Shown: positions 53,671 to 62,628, numbered from the stretch's first letter. The stretch is 64,000 nt of DNA from Gammaproteobacteria bacterium (GCA_030147845.1 JASBUN010000026.1:31257-95256); one strand, 5' to 3'. Program-made: numbers and translations. Notes: generated from the letters alone by a model not told the origin.

Positions 53671-54711
53671 TCACTCGGACCTCTCGCGCGTCACACTAGC
53701 GGCCGACTTGTCTCGCCGCAGCCCGAGAAAGCGCGGATGGCGCAGCCGGCCATCGCGGGTCCACTCGGTAAAACCGATTTCCGCAACCAATTTCGGCGTC
53801 ACCCAATGGACCCGTTTGCCGATGCCGCGCGGCCGCCGCTCGAAGGGGCAAGACGACTGCACGCGCGGCTTGAGCTTCGCGCTCAGTTGTTCCAGTGTGC
53901 GCTGATCGAATCCGGTACCGACTTTGCCGGCGAAATGTAAGCGCTCGCCGTTATAGTAAGCCAGCAATAAAGCGCCGAAGCCAACCCGGCTACCGCTCGG
54001 CTCGGTGTAACCGGCAATGATCAATTCCTGCCGGTGATCACACTTGAATTTTAACCAGTCGCGCGAACGCTTTGGCACGTAGGCGCTGTCTGCGCGCTTG
54101 GCGATAAGCCCTTCCCAACCCTTATCGCAAGCCGTCTTGAACATGTCCTCGCCGAGTTCGCTACGATGCGGCGTATATCGGATCTCATGGCCAAAGCGCA
54201 TGGATTTGCGTAGCAAGGTCTTGCGCGTGCGCAACGGCAGCGCTTTTAGCTCGTATTGATCGAGATAAAGCAAATCGAACAGATAGAGGTGTACTTTGAC
54301 GCGGCTGTTCGCCACTTGGGCCGCATCCGTCAGCCCGATGCGCGCTTGCAGCCTAGCGAAACTGGTACGCTTGCCGCTGAATACCACCACTTCGCCATCG
54401 ACGATGAAACGCTCGTACGGCTGCTGCCGCATGGCTTCTACCAGCTCGGGATAGGTGGCGTTCAGATCGCGCCCCGTGCGCGACAGCAGGTGCACCTTGT
54501 TACCACGCCGCACGACCACGCAGCGTTCGCCGTCCAACTTGCGTTCGTAGATCCAGTCGGCCGAGGAAAATCGATCGTCGGTCAACGTAGCCAGCATGGG
54601 TTGCGCGCGTGATGGCATTTTTATCCGGCGCAGTGCCTCGCGGTCACGTTCCAGTAGACACTCGCGCCAACGATCACTTCGACTCCGGCGCGCCATGCGT
54701 AGCCCTGTCAT
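53671..54711 (-). CDS. ligD-LIG: LigD ATP-dependent DNA ligase domain as a separate protein
   Basis: A 346-residue ATP-dependent ligase. The adenylation motif IYERKLDGER places the nucleotide-binding lysine at 58; IVDGEVVVF, LFDLLYLD, EGLIAKR and WLKFKC are motifs III to V, and the OB-fold domain (about 220-325) contains VGTGFDQRTL and VAEIGFTEWTRDGRLRHPRFLGLR. It seals double-strand breaks in non-homologous end joining. Its start overlaps the PE gene by 38 bp in another frame; the stop is one base before the POL start. Confidence 0.92.
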   Translation of the reverse strand: MTGLRMARRSRSDRWRECLLERDREALRRIKMPSRAQPMLATLTDDRFSSADWIYERKLDGERCVVVRRGNKVHLLSRTGRDLNATYPELVEAMRQQPYERFIVDGEVVVFSGKRTSFARLQARIGLTDAAQVANSRVKVHLYLFDLLYLDQYELKALPLRTRKTLLRKSMRFGHEIRYTPHRSELGEDMFKTACDKGWEGLIAKRADSAYVPKRSRDWLKFKCDHRQELIIAGYTEPSGSRVGFGALLLAYYNGERLHFAGKVGTGFDQRTLEQLSAKLKPRVQSSCPFERRPRGIGKRVHWVTPKLVAEIGFTEWTRDGRLRHPRFLGLRRDKSAASVTRERSE

Positions 54712-55291
54712 CGCGCTTTATCTGCCGTAAGCTACGGCCGGATTTGACCGAGTTAGGCTGCGTACTGACCGGCTTACGACGGGCGTCGGCGTGCTCGTCA
54801 TCCATCTTGATGATCAACCACTGCGACTTCTTTCCCGAACGAATGCGTTTGAGCGCATAGCCGCCTTTGAGCTTTTCACCCTCAAGCCAAACCTCGATCA
54901 AGCCCGCCTTCAGCGACGCTTCCATACTTTTACGGTCGCGCCCTTTGTTGGCACGCAGATTTCGATAGGCGCCGGCATCCCAAATCAACACCGGCCCGGC
55001 ACCGTACTCGCCGTCGGGTATCACGCCCTCAAAATCACCGTAGCTGCGCGGATGATCCTCGGTCTGAATCGCCAGGCGTTTATCACGCGGGCTGGTCGAT
55101 AAACCTTTCGGTACCGCCCATGAGACCAGTACACCGCCGAATTCCAGACGAAAGTCGTAATGCAGGCGTGAAGCGTCGTGTTTTTGGATCACAAAACGTC
55201 GTCGACCACGAGCCGCCGCTCTACCTGAAGATGGCTCGGACGTACTGTGGAAATTTCGCTTTCGGACGTACTCGTGGAGTTTGTGGGACAT
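54674..55291 (-). CDS. ligD-PE: LigD 3'-phosphoesterase domain as a separate protein
   Basis: A 205-residue 3'-phosphoesterase of the LigD PE type. It has an N-terminal basic region, then VIQKHDASRLHYDFRLEFGGVLVSWAVPKG at 34-63 with the metal-binding His38, His44 and Asp46. HPRSYGDFEGVIPDGEYGAG is a second conserved block. It trims 3'-phosphate and ribonucleoside ends. It is first in the PE-LIG-POL operon, with a 38-bp overlap that makes a chance frameshift look unlikely, since both genes have full domains and their own starts. Confidence 0.9.
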   Translation of the reverse strand: MSHKLHEYVRKRNFHSTSEPSSGRAAARGRRRFVIQKHDASRLHYDFRLEFGGVLVSWAVPKGLSTSPRDKRLAIQTEDHPRSYGDFEGVIPDGEYGAGPVLIWDAGAYRNLRANKGRDRKSMEASLKAGLIEVWLEGEKLKGGYALKRIRSGKKSQWLIIKMDDEHADARRKPVSTQPNSVKSGRSLRQIKRDDRATHGAPESK

Positions 55292-55340
55292 AGCACGCGA
55301 CGGCTTGAGCGATACGACACAAACTAACTATAGATCATCG

Positions 55341-55412
55341 AAACCCGGGGACAGACCACGTTTTTGAGTCGGGGTTTTGCCGGCAAATAAATGGGGTCTG
55401 TCCCCCAATGCG
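55341..55412. repeat. 72-bp direct repeat, copy A
   Basis: It begins AAACCCGGGGACAGACCACG and ends GGGGTCTGTCCCCCAATGCG. Internally, GGGGACAGACC and GGTCTGTCCCC form a stem-loop. The same 72-bp element lies in the same orientation at 57173-57244. It ends two bases before the methyltransferase stop codon. Confidence 0.85.
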
Positions 55413-55414
55413 GT

Positions 55415-56269
55415 CTAACGCCGTACCGCGATGATCTCGAGGTATTCGCCGTTGATGATCTCCAGACCGCTATCGCGCACGGTGCTGCAGCGCGTATAGA
55501 TCACTTCTAACTGCTGACGCAAAGCGCGGCGCCCGTCGTCGTCGAGGGCATCGAATGCACGTTTCACCGGCCCGAAGTGGGTCCGGAACAGATCGACCAG
55601 TTGCGCCGGCGTATACGGGTAGATCCAGCGCGGGTACATCCTGCGGGTCAGCGTGATATTTTTGAATCCGTCGGCGAGCCGCGCCCGCACGGTGTCTTCG
55701 TCGCCCCACAGGGCCGGGCTGATGAATCCGGGTGGTGGCGGTACGAAGGCCGCCACGCATTGGAACATTTGCGCCGGCATGCCCCTTGGCGTCCAGTTGG
55801 CCATATATAAATGTCCGCCCGAGCGCGTGACTCTAGCCAATTCCGCCGCGACTCGGTCCGGCCGCGGCGCGAACATGGCGCCGATCAGGCTCAACACGGC
55901 GTCGAAGCTGGCGTCGGCGTAAGGCAATTCTTCCGCGTCGCCGACGTCGAATACGACGCTCAGCCGTTCGGCGTCGGCACGGCGGCGGGCATGTTCGATC
56001 AGGTTTTCGGCGATGTCCACGCCGGTGACGTCAATGCCGCGCCGCGCGGCCGGGATGGCGGTCTGGCCAGCGCCGCAGCCGACGTCCAGCAGGCGTAGTC
56101 CGGGCGCAATGCGCCAGCGATCGAGCATTTCAAGCGCGCCGGGTTCCATATGTTGCGCAAAGGCGGCGTAATCACCGTCTTCCCAGGTGGCTTTTAACTT
56201 TGCCTTGACTGCGGCAATATCCGGCGCCCGAGGACCGGCGAAAGGGATCGGGTCAGTGGTGGTTTGCAT
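55415..56269 (-). CDS. Class I SAM-dependent methyltransferase
   Basis: A 284-residue methyltransferase with the Rossmann-type SAM site LLDVGCGAGQTAIPAARRG near residues 55-75, VTGVDIAENLIEHARRRA and the acidic DVGDAEELPYADASFDAVL. It resembles UbiE/small-molecule methyltransferases of the Methyltransf_11/25 groups. The ATG at 56269 is preferred over 56302 because of its position relative to the SAM domain. It diverges from an HxlR regulator gene that probably controls it. The target molecule is unknown. Confidence 0.85.
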   Translation of the reverse strand: MQTTTDPIPFAGPRAPDIAAVKAKLKATWEDGDYAAFAQHMEPGALEMLDRWRIAPGLRLLDVGCGAGQTAIPAARRGIDVTGVDIAENLIEHARRRADAERLSVVFDVGDAEELPYADASFDAVLSLIGAMFAPRPDRVAAELARVTRSGGHLYMANWTPRGMPAQMFQCVAAFVPPPPGFISPALWGDEDTVRARLADGFKNITLTRRMYPRWIYPYTPAQLVDLFRTHFGPVKRAFDALDDDGRRALRQQLEVIYTRCSTVRDSGLEIINGEYLEIIAVRR

Positions 56270-56447
56270 GGTGTCTTCTCCCCGGCAGTGACCGTTGAAC
56301 ATGCGATGTTGGACGTCTGCAGTGTGGTCCCGGAGATCGGCAACCGCCAGTACAACATTTGTACTGGTTAGGCGGGGGCACCGCGGCCAAAATCGCAGTA
56401 CACTCTTGGTGCCTTCGGGCGCGAGGCGCGCAAGGGAGGGTAAGGCA

Positions 56448-57170
56448 ATGAAAGGTTACGGACAATTCTGCCCCATCGCAAAGGCATCCGAAGTACTGGG
56501 CGAACGCTGGACCCATCTGGTCATTCGTGAACTGATGGAGGGCAGCCAAAGCTTCAACGCTTTGCGCAAAGGCCTGCCGCTGATGTCGCCCTCGCTGTTG
56601 TCGAAACGGCTTAAATCATTGGAACGCGCCGGGGTGCTTGCCCGTGTCGACGATCAACGCACGGTGCGCTATTGCCTCACCGACGCCGGCGAGGAACTAA
56701 AACCGATCCTCGTGCAGCTCGGCGTTTGGGGGCAGCGCTGGGCCCGTAGCGACATGAGCCGCGACGACCTCGATCCGTCGCTGTTGATGTGGGATATTCA
56801 CCGCAACATGAAGCTCGACGCTTTTACGGAACCGCGTACCGTGTTGCTGTTCGAATTCAGTGATTACATTTCAAAACTGCGACGCTGGTGGTTGATCGTC
56901 AAAGATGGCGAAGTAGACGTCTGCCTCAGGGACCCCGGCTTCGAAGTCCAGCTCATCGTCCAAACCGATGTCAAAACGCTTACGGAAGTCTGGATGGGGG
57001 ACGTCAGCCTCCATCGGGCACTGGACGGCGACCGTATTATACTGCGCGGGAATACGAAACTTGCCCAGTCAATCGGTCATTGGCTGGGATGTAACAAGTT
57101 TGCCCACGTTGAATCTGCGCGGCCGCCACCGGCGACTTCGGGATCGGCCCCATTCGAGCAACCGGCTTAG
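56448..57170 (+). CDS. HxlR-family transcription regulator
   Basis: A 240-residue regulator with an HxlR winged helix (about 5-100: FCPIAKASEVLGERWTHLVIRELMEGSQSFNALRKGLPLMSPSLLSKRLKSLERAGVL). It carries a C-terminal extension of about 130 residues with an SCP2-like composition (DVKTLTEVWMGDVSLHRALDGDRI). HxlR proteins sense aldehydes, quinones or thiol stress. The start follows GGGAGGG. It diverges from the methyltransferase, and the pair sits between the two 72-bp repeats. Confidence 0.88.
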   Translation: MKGYGQFCPIAKASEVLGERWTHLVIRELMEGSQSFNALRKGLPLMSPSLLSKRLKSLERAGVLARVDDQRTVRYCLTDAGEELKPILVQLGVWGQRWARSDMSRDDLDPSLLMWDIHRNMKLDAFTEPRTVLLFEFSDYISKLRRWWLIVKDGEVDVCLRDPGFEVQLIVQTDVKTLTEVWMGDVSLHRALDGDRIILRGNTKLAQSIGHWLGCNKFAHVESARPPPATSGSAPFEQPA

Positions 57171-57172
57171 GG

Positions 57173-57244
57173 AAACCCGGGGACAGACCACGCTTTTGAG
57201 TCTGGCGTTTGCCAGCAAATAAACGGGGTCTGTCCCCGAATGCG
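57173..57244. repeat. 72-bp direct repeat, copy B
   Basis: Same orientation and length as copy A, differing at about ten positions. It lies between the HxlR stop (57170) and the stop of the 813-residue protein (57250), so its GGGGACAGACC/GGTCTGTCCCC stem could terminate both convergent transcripts. Confidence 0.85.
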
Positions 57245-57249
57245 CCCAC

Positions 57250-59691
57250 CTATTTTTTCGCGCGTGAAGCATTGAAATCTCGCCATTTACGCTGAGCAAA
57301 GAGCGCAACGAAATTCGGTCCCCCTTTTACGCGATCGATTATTCGGTCGGAAACGGGCGGACGTTCTGAGAAAGATTTAGACAGAGCCTCCAGCTCATAC
57401 TGATAAGCGGCAGGATAAATGGTGCTCACGCTGAGCCATTCGAGAAGGCGCTTGAACTTAATTTCGAGAGATACGGAGTTGCATTCTTCCATGAGCTTGA
57501 GTCGGTACCACATTTCCCGCAGGAATATGACTTCGTCTGTCATACGCCAGCGTACGTATGCTGACACTTGGCCTTCGGGAACTTCCGATAACTGCTTCTT
57601 CAACGCACGGTACTTATTTTTAAGAGCCTGCTTCAAGCGCGTCGATAGTCGTTCATAAAGTTTGTGAGTTTGCGTCTCCCACTCGACGTATTTATCGCTC
57701 GTTGTCCACTCATCTAACGCCTTCTTTACGTGGCTTGATTGCATTTGGCTAAGGATGGGAGTGACAGTTCCGAAAATAAGCGCACCGGCTGGCCCGAAAA
57801 CGAGCAACCCTATACCCGAACCAGCATAGCCACCTATTGCTGACAGGCCCATCCGCGTACCACCATCCAGCAATACTTCATGAATTGCTTGTTGGCTGGT
57901 GATCTCGCCACGTTTTGATCGTCTGTAATTACGGAAACCGCTAATTGCGAGCGTGAATAACGAAATGTGTGGATGCAGCATGTGTCCACCCGCAGCCAAA
58001 GACCGCTCTGTGACATGTTGCACAACATCATTGCTATACCCTTCAACGAAATACACATGGTGAGCCCAATCCGGCATAGCTCCCGAATCTAGTTTCTCGA
58101 GATGCTGCGCGATTTCTGCGTTGGCGATTAGCGGATACTGATAACCGTGTTTCTCAAAGTGCTGACCGAGATAGCTAAGGCTGTCTGTGTCCTTGACCTG
58201 AAACTGGATACCGTCCACGGAAATATCCCATCCGGCTTGATTAGGTACCGAAGGGAATTCCACCTGATGACCCATTTCAACCAGTCGTGAGGCGACGACC
58301 CGCTCAGCGACATAGCCTTTGATGTCATTAATGGCGCCTAATTTTGAGGCTGGGTCCATGGCCTCAATGTTATTAGCAAATGCAGCGAAATCGAATCGCT
58401 CACTCAGGTCTTCTATACGAGCGAAATCCGCCGCTCGTAAGACGGTTGGATCGATAGCGGCTGCGTTGTAGGCGATGTCCCCGAGCGTCAACACGGATAG
58501 GGCACCCGCATTCTCAACTTCTTCATCATCCGAACTAATAAATTGTCTCCACCGGCTTTCACTCGCTTTCTTGCCGCCCATATCAGCCGGTATACCCATC
58601 AGGCGCGCAATCTTGGTGTGTGGAGATTTGTTAGGGACACGACAATTCTTCAGGCTATCCCATGCTTTTTTGTATTTGGCCAGAGTGGCCGTATCCAAAT
58701 CTCCAAAAGTGTTGCACTCGGCTAACGCGGAGAATGCTTTGAGCACATTCTGGATACCACCACCGCGGGTTCCGAGACCATGCATTGCCAGCAGGGAAAG
58801 TATGCGAACGGCGACCTCCGCACGGACGGTGGTAGTTGCGTCATTTGCCAGCCACCAAATCATGCCGCCCGTGGTAGCTACAACAGTGATTGGGTTGGAC
58901 AGAACCGACACGAAAGACACGAGCGCTGGGCCACTTACTAGCGGGATAAATGCGGACGCCTGAGCTGCAAGGATGTACGCCGAGAAACCCGCCAAGCCCA
59001 CGCTAGTGCTGAATGCCGTGAGACCACCACCGGTAATCAGGACCTTAGTGAGGGCTGCGTCGTTCAGCTTGTCCGCATTAACTGAATTCAGTAGCACAGT
59101 ACGGTCATCATGGTTGAGCTGCTCAATGCGGGAGCGCGCCTCATTCAGCAGATTTCTGCGCGTTTCTGCGTTCTTGCCGGTCTCATCATTCAATACTTGT
59201 GACATCAATTCAGCCAAGGTAGTGCGTGCGAGTGCATCCAATGTATTGGGGCGCTCGTCGTCCGAGCCAAGGCCGACCACGCTCTTGGCTTTGTCGAGCC
59301 AACCGGGCTCCAGAGTACGTAACGCCCCGGCTACAAGGTCATCGCATGAAATGCGAGCCGAGTGTTCAGAGAAACACACTTTCTCCGGTAGCGCGAAGGC
59401 TTCACGCAAATAAATCCAGAGCACAACTCGCAGTTCATCATCGCTAAGCTTTGATTCCATCCACCGAGCAGTGGTGGTCTTTGTCGAGGCGATCGCCTCA
59501 GAGTTTGCAAACGCCACCCCGCCGCCAAACATTCTGCTTTTCCATTTGTCGTACAGCGTGTCCATGCGCCGCATGAGTGTGCTGTCTTCAAACATCGCAA
59601 TGCACACGGCGAGCAGATTGCGTGGAGCATTGCCAAGGCCGTTGACGATGTCTTTCGGCATCACAATCGTCCGGTTTGTCACAGGAGTCAT
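57250..59691 (-). CDS. YaaW-like membrane protein with PD-(D/E)XK nuclease motif
   Basis: An 813-residue protein, not matched to a described family. Residues about 30-310 resemble YaaW/UPF0174-type proteins: a helical part, then LLNEARSRIEQLNHDD and the glycine-rich hydrophobic run at 218-282. Residues 458-505 carry a restriction-nuclease-like core: Glu463 in GYVAERVVASRL, Asp489 in GWDI, and Gln498-Val-Lys500 in IQFQVK. A second glycine-zipper membrane segment follows at 612-648 and a charged helical C-terminus to the end. The G+C is visibly lower than in its neighbours. A membrane-linked nuclease, for example in phage defence, is inference. It is followed by repeat copy B. Confidence 0.6.
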   Translation of the reverse strand: MTPVTNRTIVMPKDIVNGLGNAPRNLLAVCIAMFEDSTLMRRMDTLYDKWKSRMFGGGVAFANSEAIASTKTTTARWMESKLSDDELRVVLWIYLREAFALPEKVCFSEHSARISCDDLVAGALRTLEPGWLDKAKSVVGLGSDDERPNTLDALARTTLAELMSQVLNDETGKNAETRRNLLNEARSRIEQLNHDDRTVLLNSVNADKLNDAALTKVLITGGGLTAFSTSVGLAGFSAYILAAQASAFIPLVSGPALVSFVSVLSNPITVVATTGGMIWWLANDATTTVRAEVAVRILSLLAMHGLGTRGGGIQNVLKAFSALAECNTFGDLDTATLAKYKKAWDSLKNCRVPNKSPHTKIARLMGIPADMGGKKASESRWRQFISSDDEEVENAGALSVLTLGDIAYNAAAIDPTVLRAADFARIEDLSERFDFAAFANNIEAMDPASKLGAINDIKGYVAERVVASRLVEMGHQVEFPSVPNQAGWDISVDGIQFQVKDTDSLSYLGQHFEKHGYQYPLIANAEIAQHLEKLDSGAMPDWAHHVYFVEGYSNDVVQHVTERSLAAGGHMLHPHISLFTLAISGFRNYRRSKRGEITSQQAIHEVLLDGGTRMGLSAIGGYAGSGIGLLVFGPAGALIFGTVTPILSQMQSSHVKKALDEWTTSDKYVEWETQTHKLYERLSTRLKQALKNKYRALKKQLSEVPEGQVSAYVRWRMTDEVIFLREMWYRLKLMEECNSVSLEIKFKRLLEWLSVSTIYPAAYQYELEALSKSFSERPPVSDRIIDRVKGGPNFVALFAQRKWRDFNASRAKK

Positions 59692-59880
59692 TTCTTTGTC
59701 CCCGTCGCATTTATCCGTATTGAGCCGCCTCGCGAAATCGTGGAGGCCGCTGAGTTTAAGTTGCCTGCGGCAATGGCGGCTAGGCGGAAGGGTTGTCGAT
59801 AACAGCCTGCCTCAAATGCGGGGCACCCATAAAGTTCGATGATATCAGCGTCTTTAGCTAGTGCTGGCGCCGCGTCACAT

Positions 59881-61184
59881 GGTAGTGTTCAAGATTCTGT
59901 GTCATTCCCTTACCATTAAGGCAAAAGGAATGACGTATGACAACACAAAAACCGCACTTCGACATCGATGCCGCGCTCAAGGGATTGCGTGAAGGTAAAG
60001 ACCTGACGGGCAAAGACGGCGTCCTCACGCCGCTGATTAAACAGCTAACCGAAGCCGCGATGCAAGCGGAGCTGGACAATCACCTGGCACAGGAAGACGC
60101 GCCAAACCGCAAAAACGGCAGTACACCCAAGACGGTCAAGAGCCCGCTGGGCTGCTTCGAACTACACACACCGCGTGACCGCGCAGGCACCTTTGAGCCA
60201 CAGCTGGTCAAGAAACACCAGACCCACCTGACCGATGAGCTGGAACGCAAGATTCTCGCCCTGTTCTCGTTAGGGCTCAGCTATCAGGATATCCGCGCCA
60301 ACATCGAAGACCTCTACGGCATCAGCCTCTCCAACGGCACGCTCAACGCCGTTACCGACAAGCTATTACCGGAACTACAAGCCTGGCGCGAACGCGATCT
60401 CGATGCGATCTACCCCATCGTCTGGCTCGATGCCATTCACTACAAGGTCAAGGAAAACGGGCGCTACGTCAGCAAGGCCATCTACACCCTGCTGGGGCTG
60501 GACATCGACGGCAAGAAGGAGCTGCTCGGTCTGTACCTGTCGGATCAGGAGGGCGCCCATCACTGGTTGAGCGTGCTCACCGACCTGCACAACCGGGGTG
60601 TCAAAGATATCCTGATCGCCTGTGTCGATGGCCTGAAAGGCTTCCCCGAGGCCATCGAGAGTATCTACCCCAACACCGAAATCCAGCACTGCGTCATCCA
60701 CCAGATCCGCAACTCGCTGAAGTACGTCGCCTCGAAGAACCAGAAGGCCTTCCTGGCCGATCTGAAGTGCGTGTACAAGGCCGCCACGCTTAACGCGGCT
60801 GAAACGGCACTCGACGACCTGGAGACCAAATGGGGCGAGAAATACCCACGGGTGATCGAGTCCTGGCGCAACAAATGGCCGACGCTATCGGCCTACTTCA
60901 AGTACCCGGAATATGTCCGCACCGCGATCTACACGACCAATGCGGTCGAAGCCGTGCACCGTCAGTTCCGAAAACTGACGAAAACCAAGGGCGGCTTCGC
61001 CAATGAGAACAGTTTACTCAAGCTGCTTTACGCCGGTATATTGAAAGCCTCAGAGCGCTGGACGCATCCGATACAGAACTGGAATCTGACGTTGTCGCAG
61101 CTGACGATACACTTCCCGGGCAGACTGGATGAGTACATCAGCCTCTGATGACGACACAGCTGACACAGAGTTTTGAACACCCTC
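59881..61184 (+). mobile_element. Intact IS256-family insertion sequence with 8-bp target duplication
   Basis: A 1304-bp element with 24-bp imperfect inverted ends: GGTAGTGTTCAAGATTCTGT... at 59881-59904 and the complementary ...TTTTGAACACCCTC end at 61161-61184, 19 of 24 matching. It is flanked by an exact 8-bp direct repeat CGTCACAT at 59873-59880 and 61185-61192. One complete transposase gene is inside. The intact ends and duplication show a fairly recent insertion, between two minus-strand accessory genes. Confidence 0.95.
59937..61148 (+). CDS. IS256-family transposase
   Basis: A 403-residue Mutator-type DDE transposase. Catalytic residues are Asp165 (VWLDAIHYKV), Asp231 (IACVDGLKGF) and Glu338 (TTNAVEAVHRQ); the KNGSTPKTVKSPLG and TPRDRAGTFEPQ segments are typical of the family. 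The frame is uninterrupted and the ends are present, so it is likely active. The start is preceded by AAAAGG. It opposes both flanking genes. Confidence 0.96.
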   Translation: MTTQKPHFDIDAALKGLREGKDLTGKDGVLTPLIKQLTEAAMQAELDNHLAQEDAPNRKNGSTPKTVKSPLGCFELHTPRDRAGTFEPQLVKKHQTHLTDELERKILALFSLGLSYQDIRANIEDLYGISLSNGTLNAVTDKLLPELQAWRERDLDAIYPIVWLDAIHYKVKENGRYVSKAIYTLLGLDIDGKKELLGLYLSDQEGAHHWLSVLTDLHNRGVKDILIACVDGLKGFPEAIESIYPNTEIQHCVIHQIRNSLKYVASKNQKAFLADLKCVYKAATLNAAETALDDLETKWGEKYPRVIESWRNKWPTLSAYFKYPEYVRTAIYTTNAVEAVHRQFRKLTKTKGGFANENSLLKLLYAGILKASERWTHPIQNWNLTLSQLTIHFPGRLDEYISL

Positions 61185-61314
61185 CGTCACATCGCCCCGT
61201 TCAAGATAGGTGCGTTGTTCTGGGGCACAAACTGTGATCGCTTTTATTTCTCTACGCAAAACGGCGCGGAACTCCGGCATCCAAGTGAGCACAGCGAACA
61301 ACTTTAACACTTTG

Positions 61315-61983
61315 TTAGAGCTTTTCTTTGGTTCTAGCCATGAAATCGTTCAAAGCCTGAGAAAATAACGCCACTTGCTCTGTTGAGTAGGCACCGAAAT
61401 TTCCATGCGCGGCATCGTTTCGCAAACCGAGCCACGCCGTAACATTTTTCTGATCGAGCGTACTGTAGATTCTGGCTTTGACCAAATCAGCGTTCAGCAC
61501 ATCTGCTTTCTTGAAAGACATTTTTCCCTTTACCGCAACTTCGATCTCAACATCATTTTCTCTTGCTAACTGCCGCAGATGCTCTTCAAGCGTACCCCCT
61601 AGCATTACTGCCGCTGCATCTTTGTACCCTTCCTCACGCAAGTGATTCGCCATTTCGAGAAAATCGGAAAACACCTCGGCGCTCACCACCCCGCGCACGC
61701 TGTGATACCAACCGCGGTCAATTTCATCTGAGACAGCTTCAAGCACACCAAGCGAACTCTCTACTATTGGCGCATACCCACCCTGCTGCGATTGAAACGC
61801 AGCAAAATATGGGTGATGTTCGCCGAAGTACTTTCGAAGAAATGAAAGTCCGGCCGTTCGATATTTGTTCAAGATGCGGGATTCGCACTGTTCTTGCCCA
61901 TACTCGGTACTTCGGCGCGTTGCCAGCACCTGCTCACAAAGCTCGATAAGGTATTCAATACGGTGCTTAATCAGATTTTCCAT
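61315..61983 (-). CDS. HEPN-like protein (candidate defence/RNase)
   Basis: A 222-residue soluble, mostly helical protein. The C-terminal half resembles HEPN-superfamily proteins: DAAAVMLGGTLEEHLRQLA, then the motif LRNDAAHGNF with Arg188 and His193 in the RxxxxH arrangement used by HEPN ribonucleases. The N-terminal half (KHRIEYLIELCEQVL, FLRKYFGEHHPYFAAF) is not recognised. I chose the ATG at 61983, six bases after AAGG; a start at 62022 is possible. It is in the same direction as the 813-residue protein gene and was about 310 bp from it before the IS inserted. Confidence 0.62.
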   Translation of the reverse strand: MENLIKHRIEYLIELCEQVLATRRSTEYGQEQCESRILNKYRTAGLSFLRKYFGEHHPYFAAFQSQQGGYAPIVESSLGVLEAVSDEIDRGWYHSVRGVVSAEVFSDFLEMANHLREEGYKDAAAVMLGGTLEEHLRQLARENDVEIEVAVKGKMSFKKADVLNADLVKARIYSTLDQKNVTAWLGLRNDAAHGNFGAYSTEQVALFSQALNDFMARTKEKL

Positions 61984-62022
61984 ACCCATCCTTTCTGGCT
62001 CGAACAGCAAGTATCCAGACAC

Positions 62023-62628
62023 CGTCCGTGCTTAGCCACGAACAGTGTCCGGATGCTGCCGGACGTTGCACTTGCGCCCCTCACGATTGCCCACGACTCA
62101 ATGCATTGATCCGAGCACCCTATCGGTAATTTCAAGACCGCTTTTAGCGTAGCGGACGAGTATTTGTATTTTTGGTGCGGGGGCACGAGGTTGTACGATC
62201 TCTATCGCCACGTGGTGGCAAAAACCGAAGCGGTTAGCTCCTCGCTTGGTCTTAATGGCTTTCTTGCACCGCCGTGTCGTCTCAGTCCTATCTCTGTGGC
62301 TGTCCGGCGGGGCGCACGTGATGCCGTCGGCTCCGAACCGCTTGCGGCGGCACGTCCGAATAGCTGCCACAAAAGCCCTTTTTGTTTGCCCCAATAGTGC
62401 CCCCGACCGGCACCGGCTGTCAAAAGATCAGGTAGCGATAGTACAGGCACAAAAAAGCCCGCTGGGGCGCGGGCTTGTGGATATTCTTGGGTGATGCGGG
62501 AGCACGCATTGGTACGGGTTCTACCGAATAACTGATGCAATAAAATGATTAATATACAGTTTTACGATACGGTTCGTGCCTGATACCCCCATATCTACCC
62601 CCATTGAACGTTTGCTGCCCCAATTTCA
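62023..62628. other. Gene-free interval with terminator and possible integration-site motif
   Basis: About 600 bp between the HEPN gene and the phage-type operon. It contains the terminator at 62451-62476. On the minus strand it contains a repeated TGGGGGTA (62586-62605, reading ATGGGGGTAGATATGGGGGT), a pattern often seen near integration sites of genomic islands. Reading frames here overlap the terminator and are not convincing. Confidence 0.4.
62449..62476 (-). terminator. Intrinsic terminator of the phage-type operon
   Basis: Read on the minus strand: an 8-bp stem AAGCCCGC/GCGGGCTT with a 6-nt loop runs into TTTTTTG. It lies about 150 bp after the last gene of the minus-strand operon (stop at 62629). 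Confidence 0.88.

Noticed and set aside
62098..62540. Overlapping minus-strand frames of 98 and 112 codons
   Set aside because: The longer frame runs through the intrinsic terminator, neither shows a domain, and they overlap each other.
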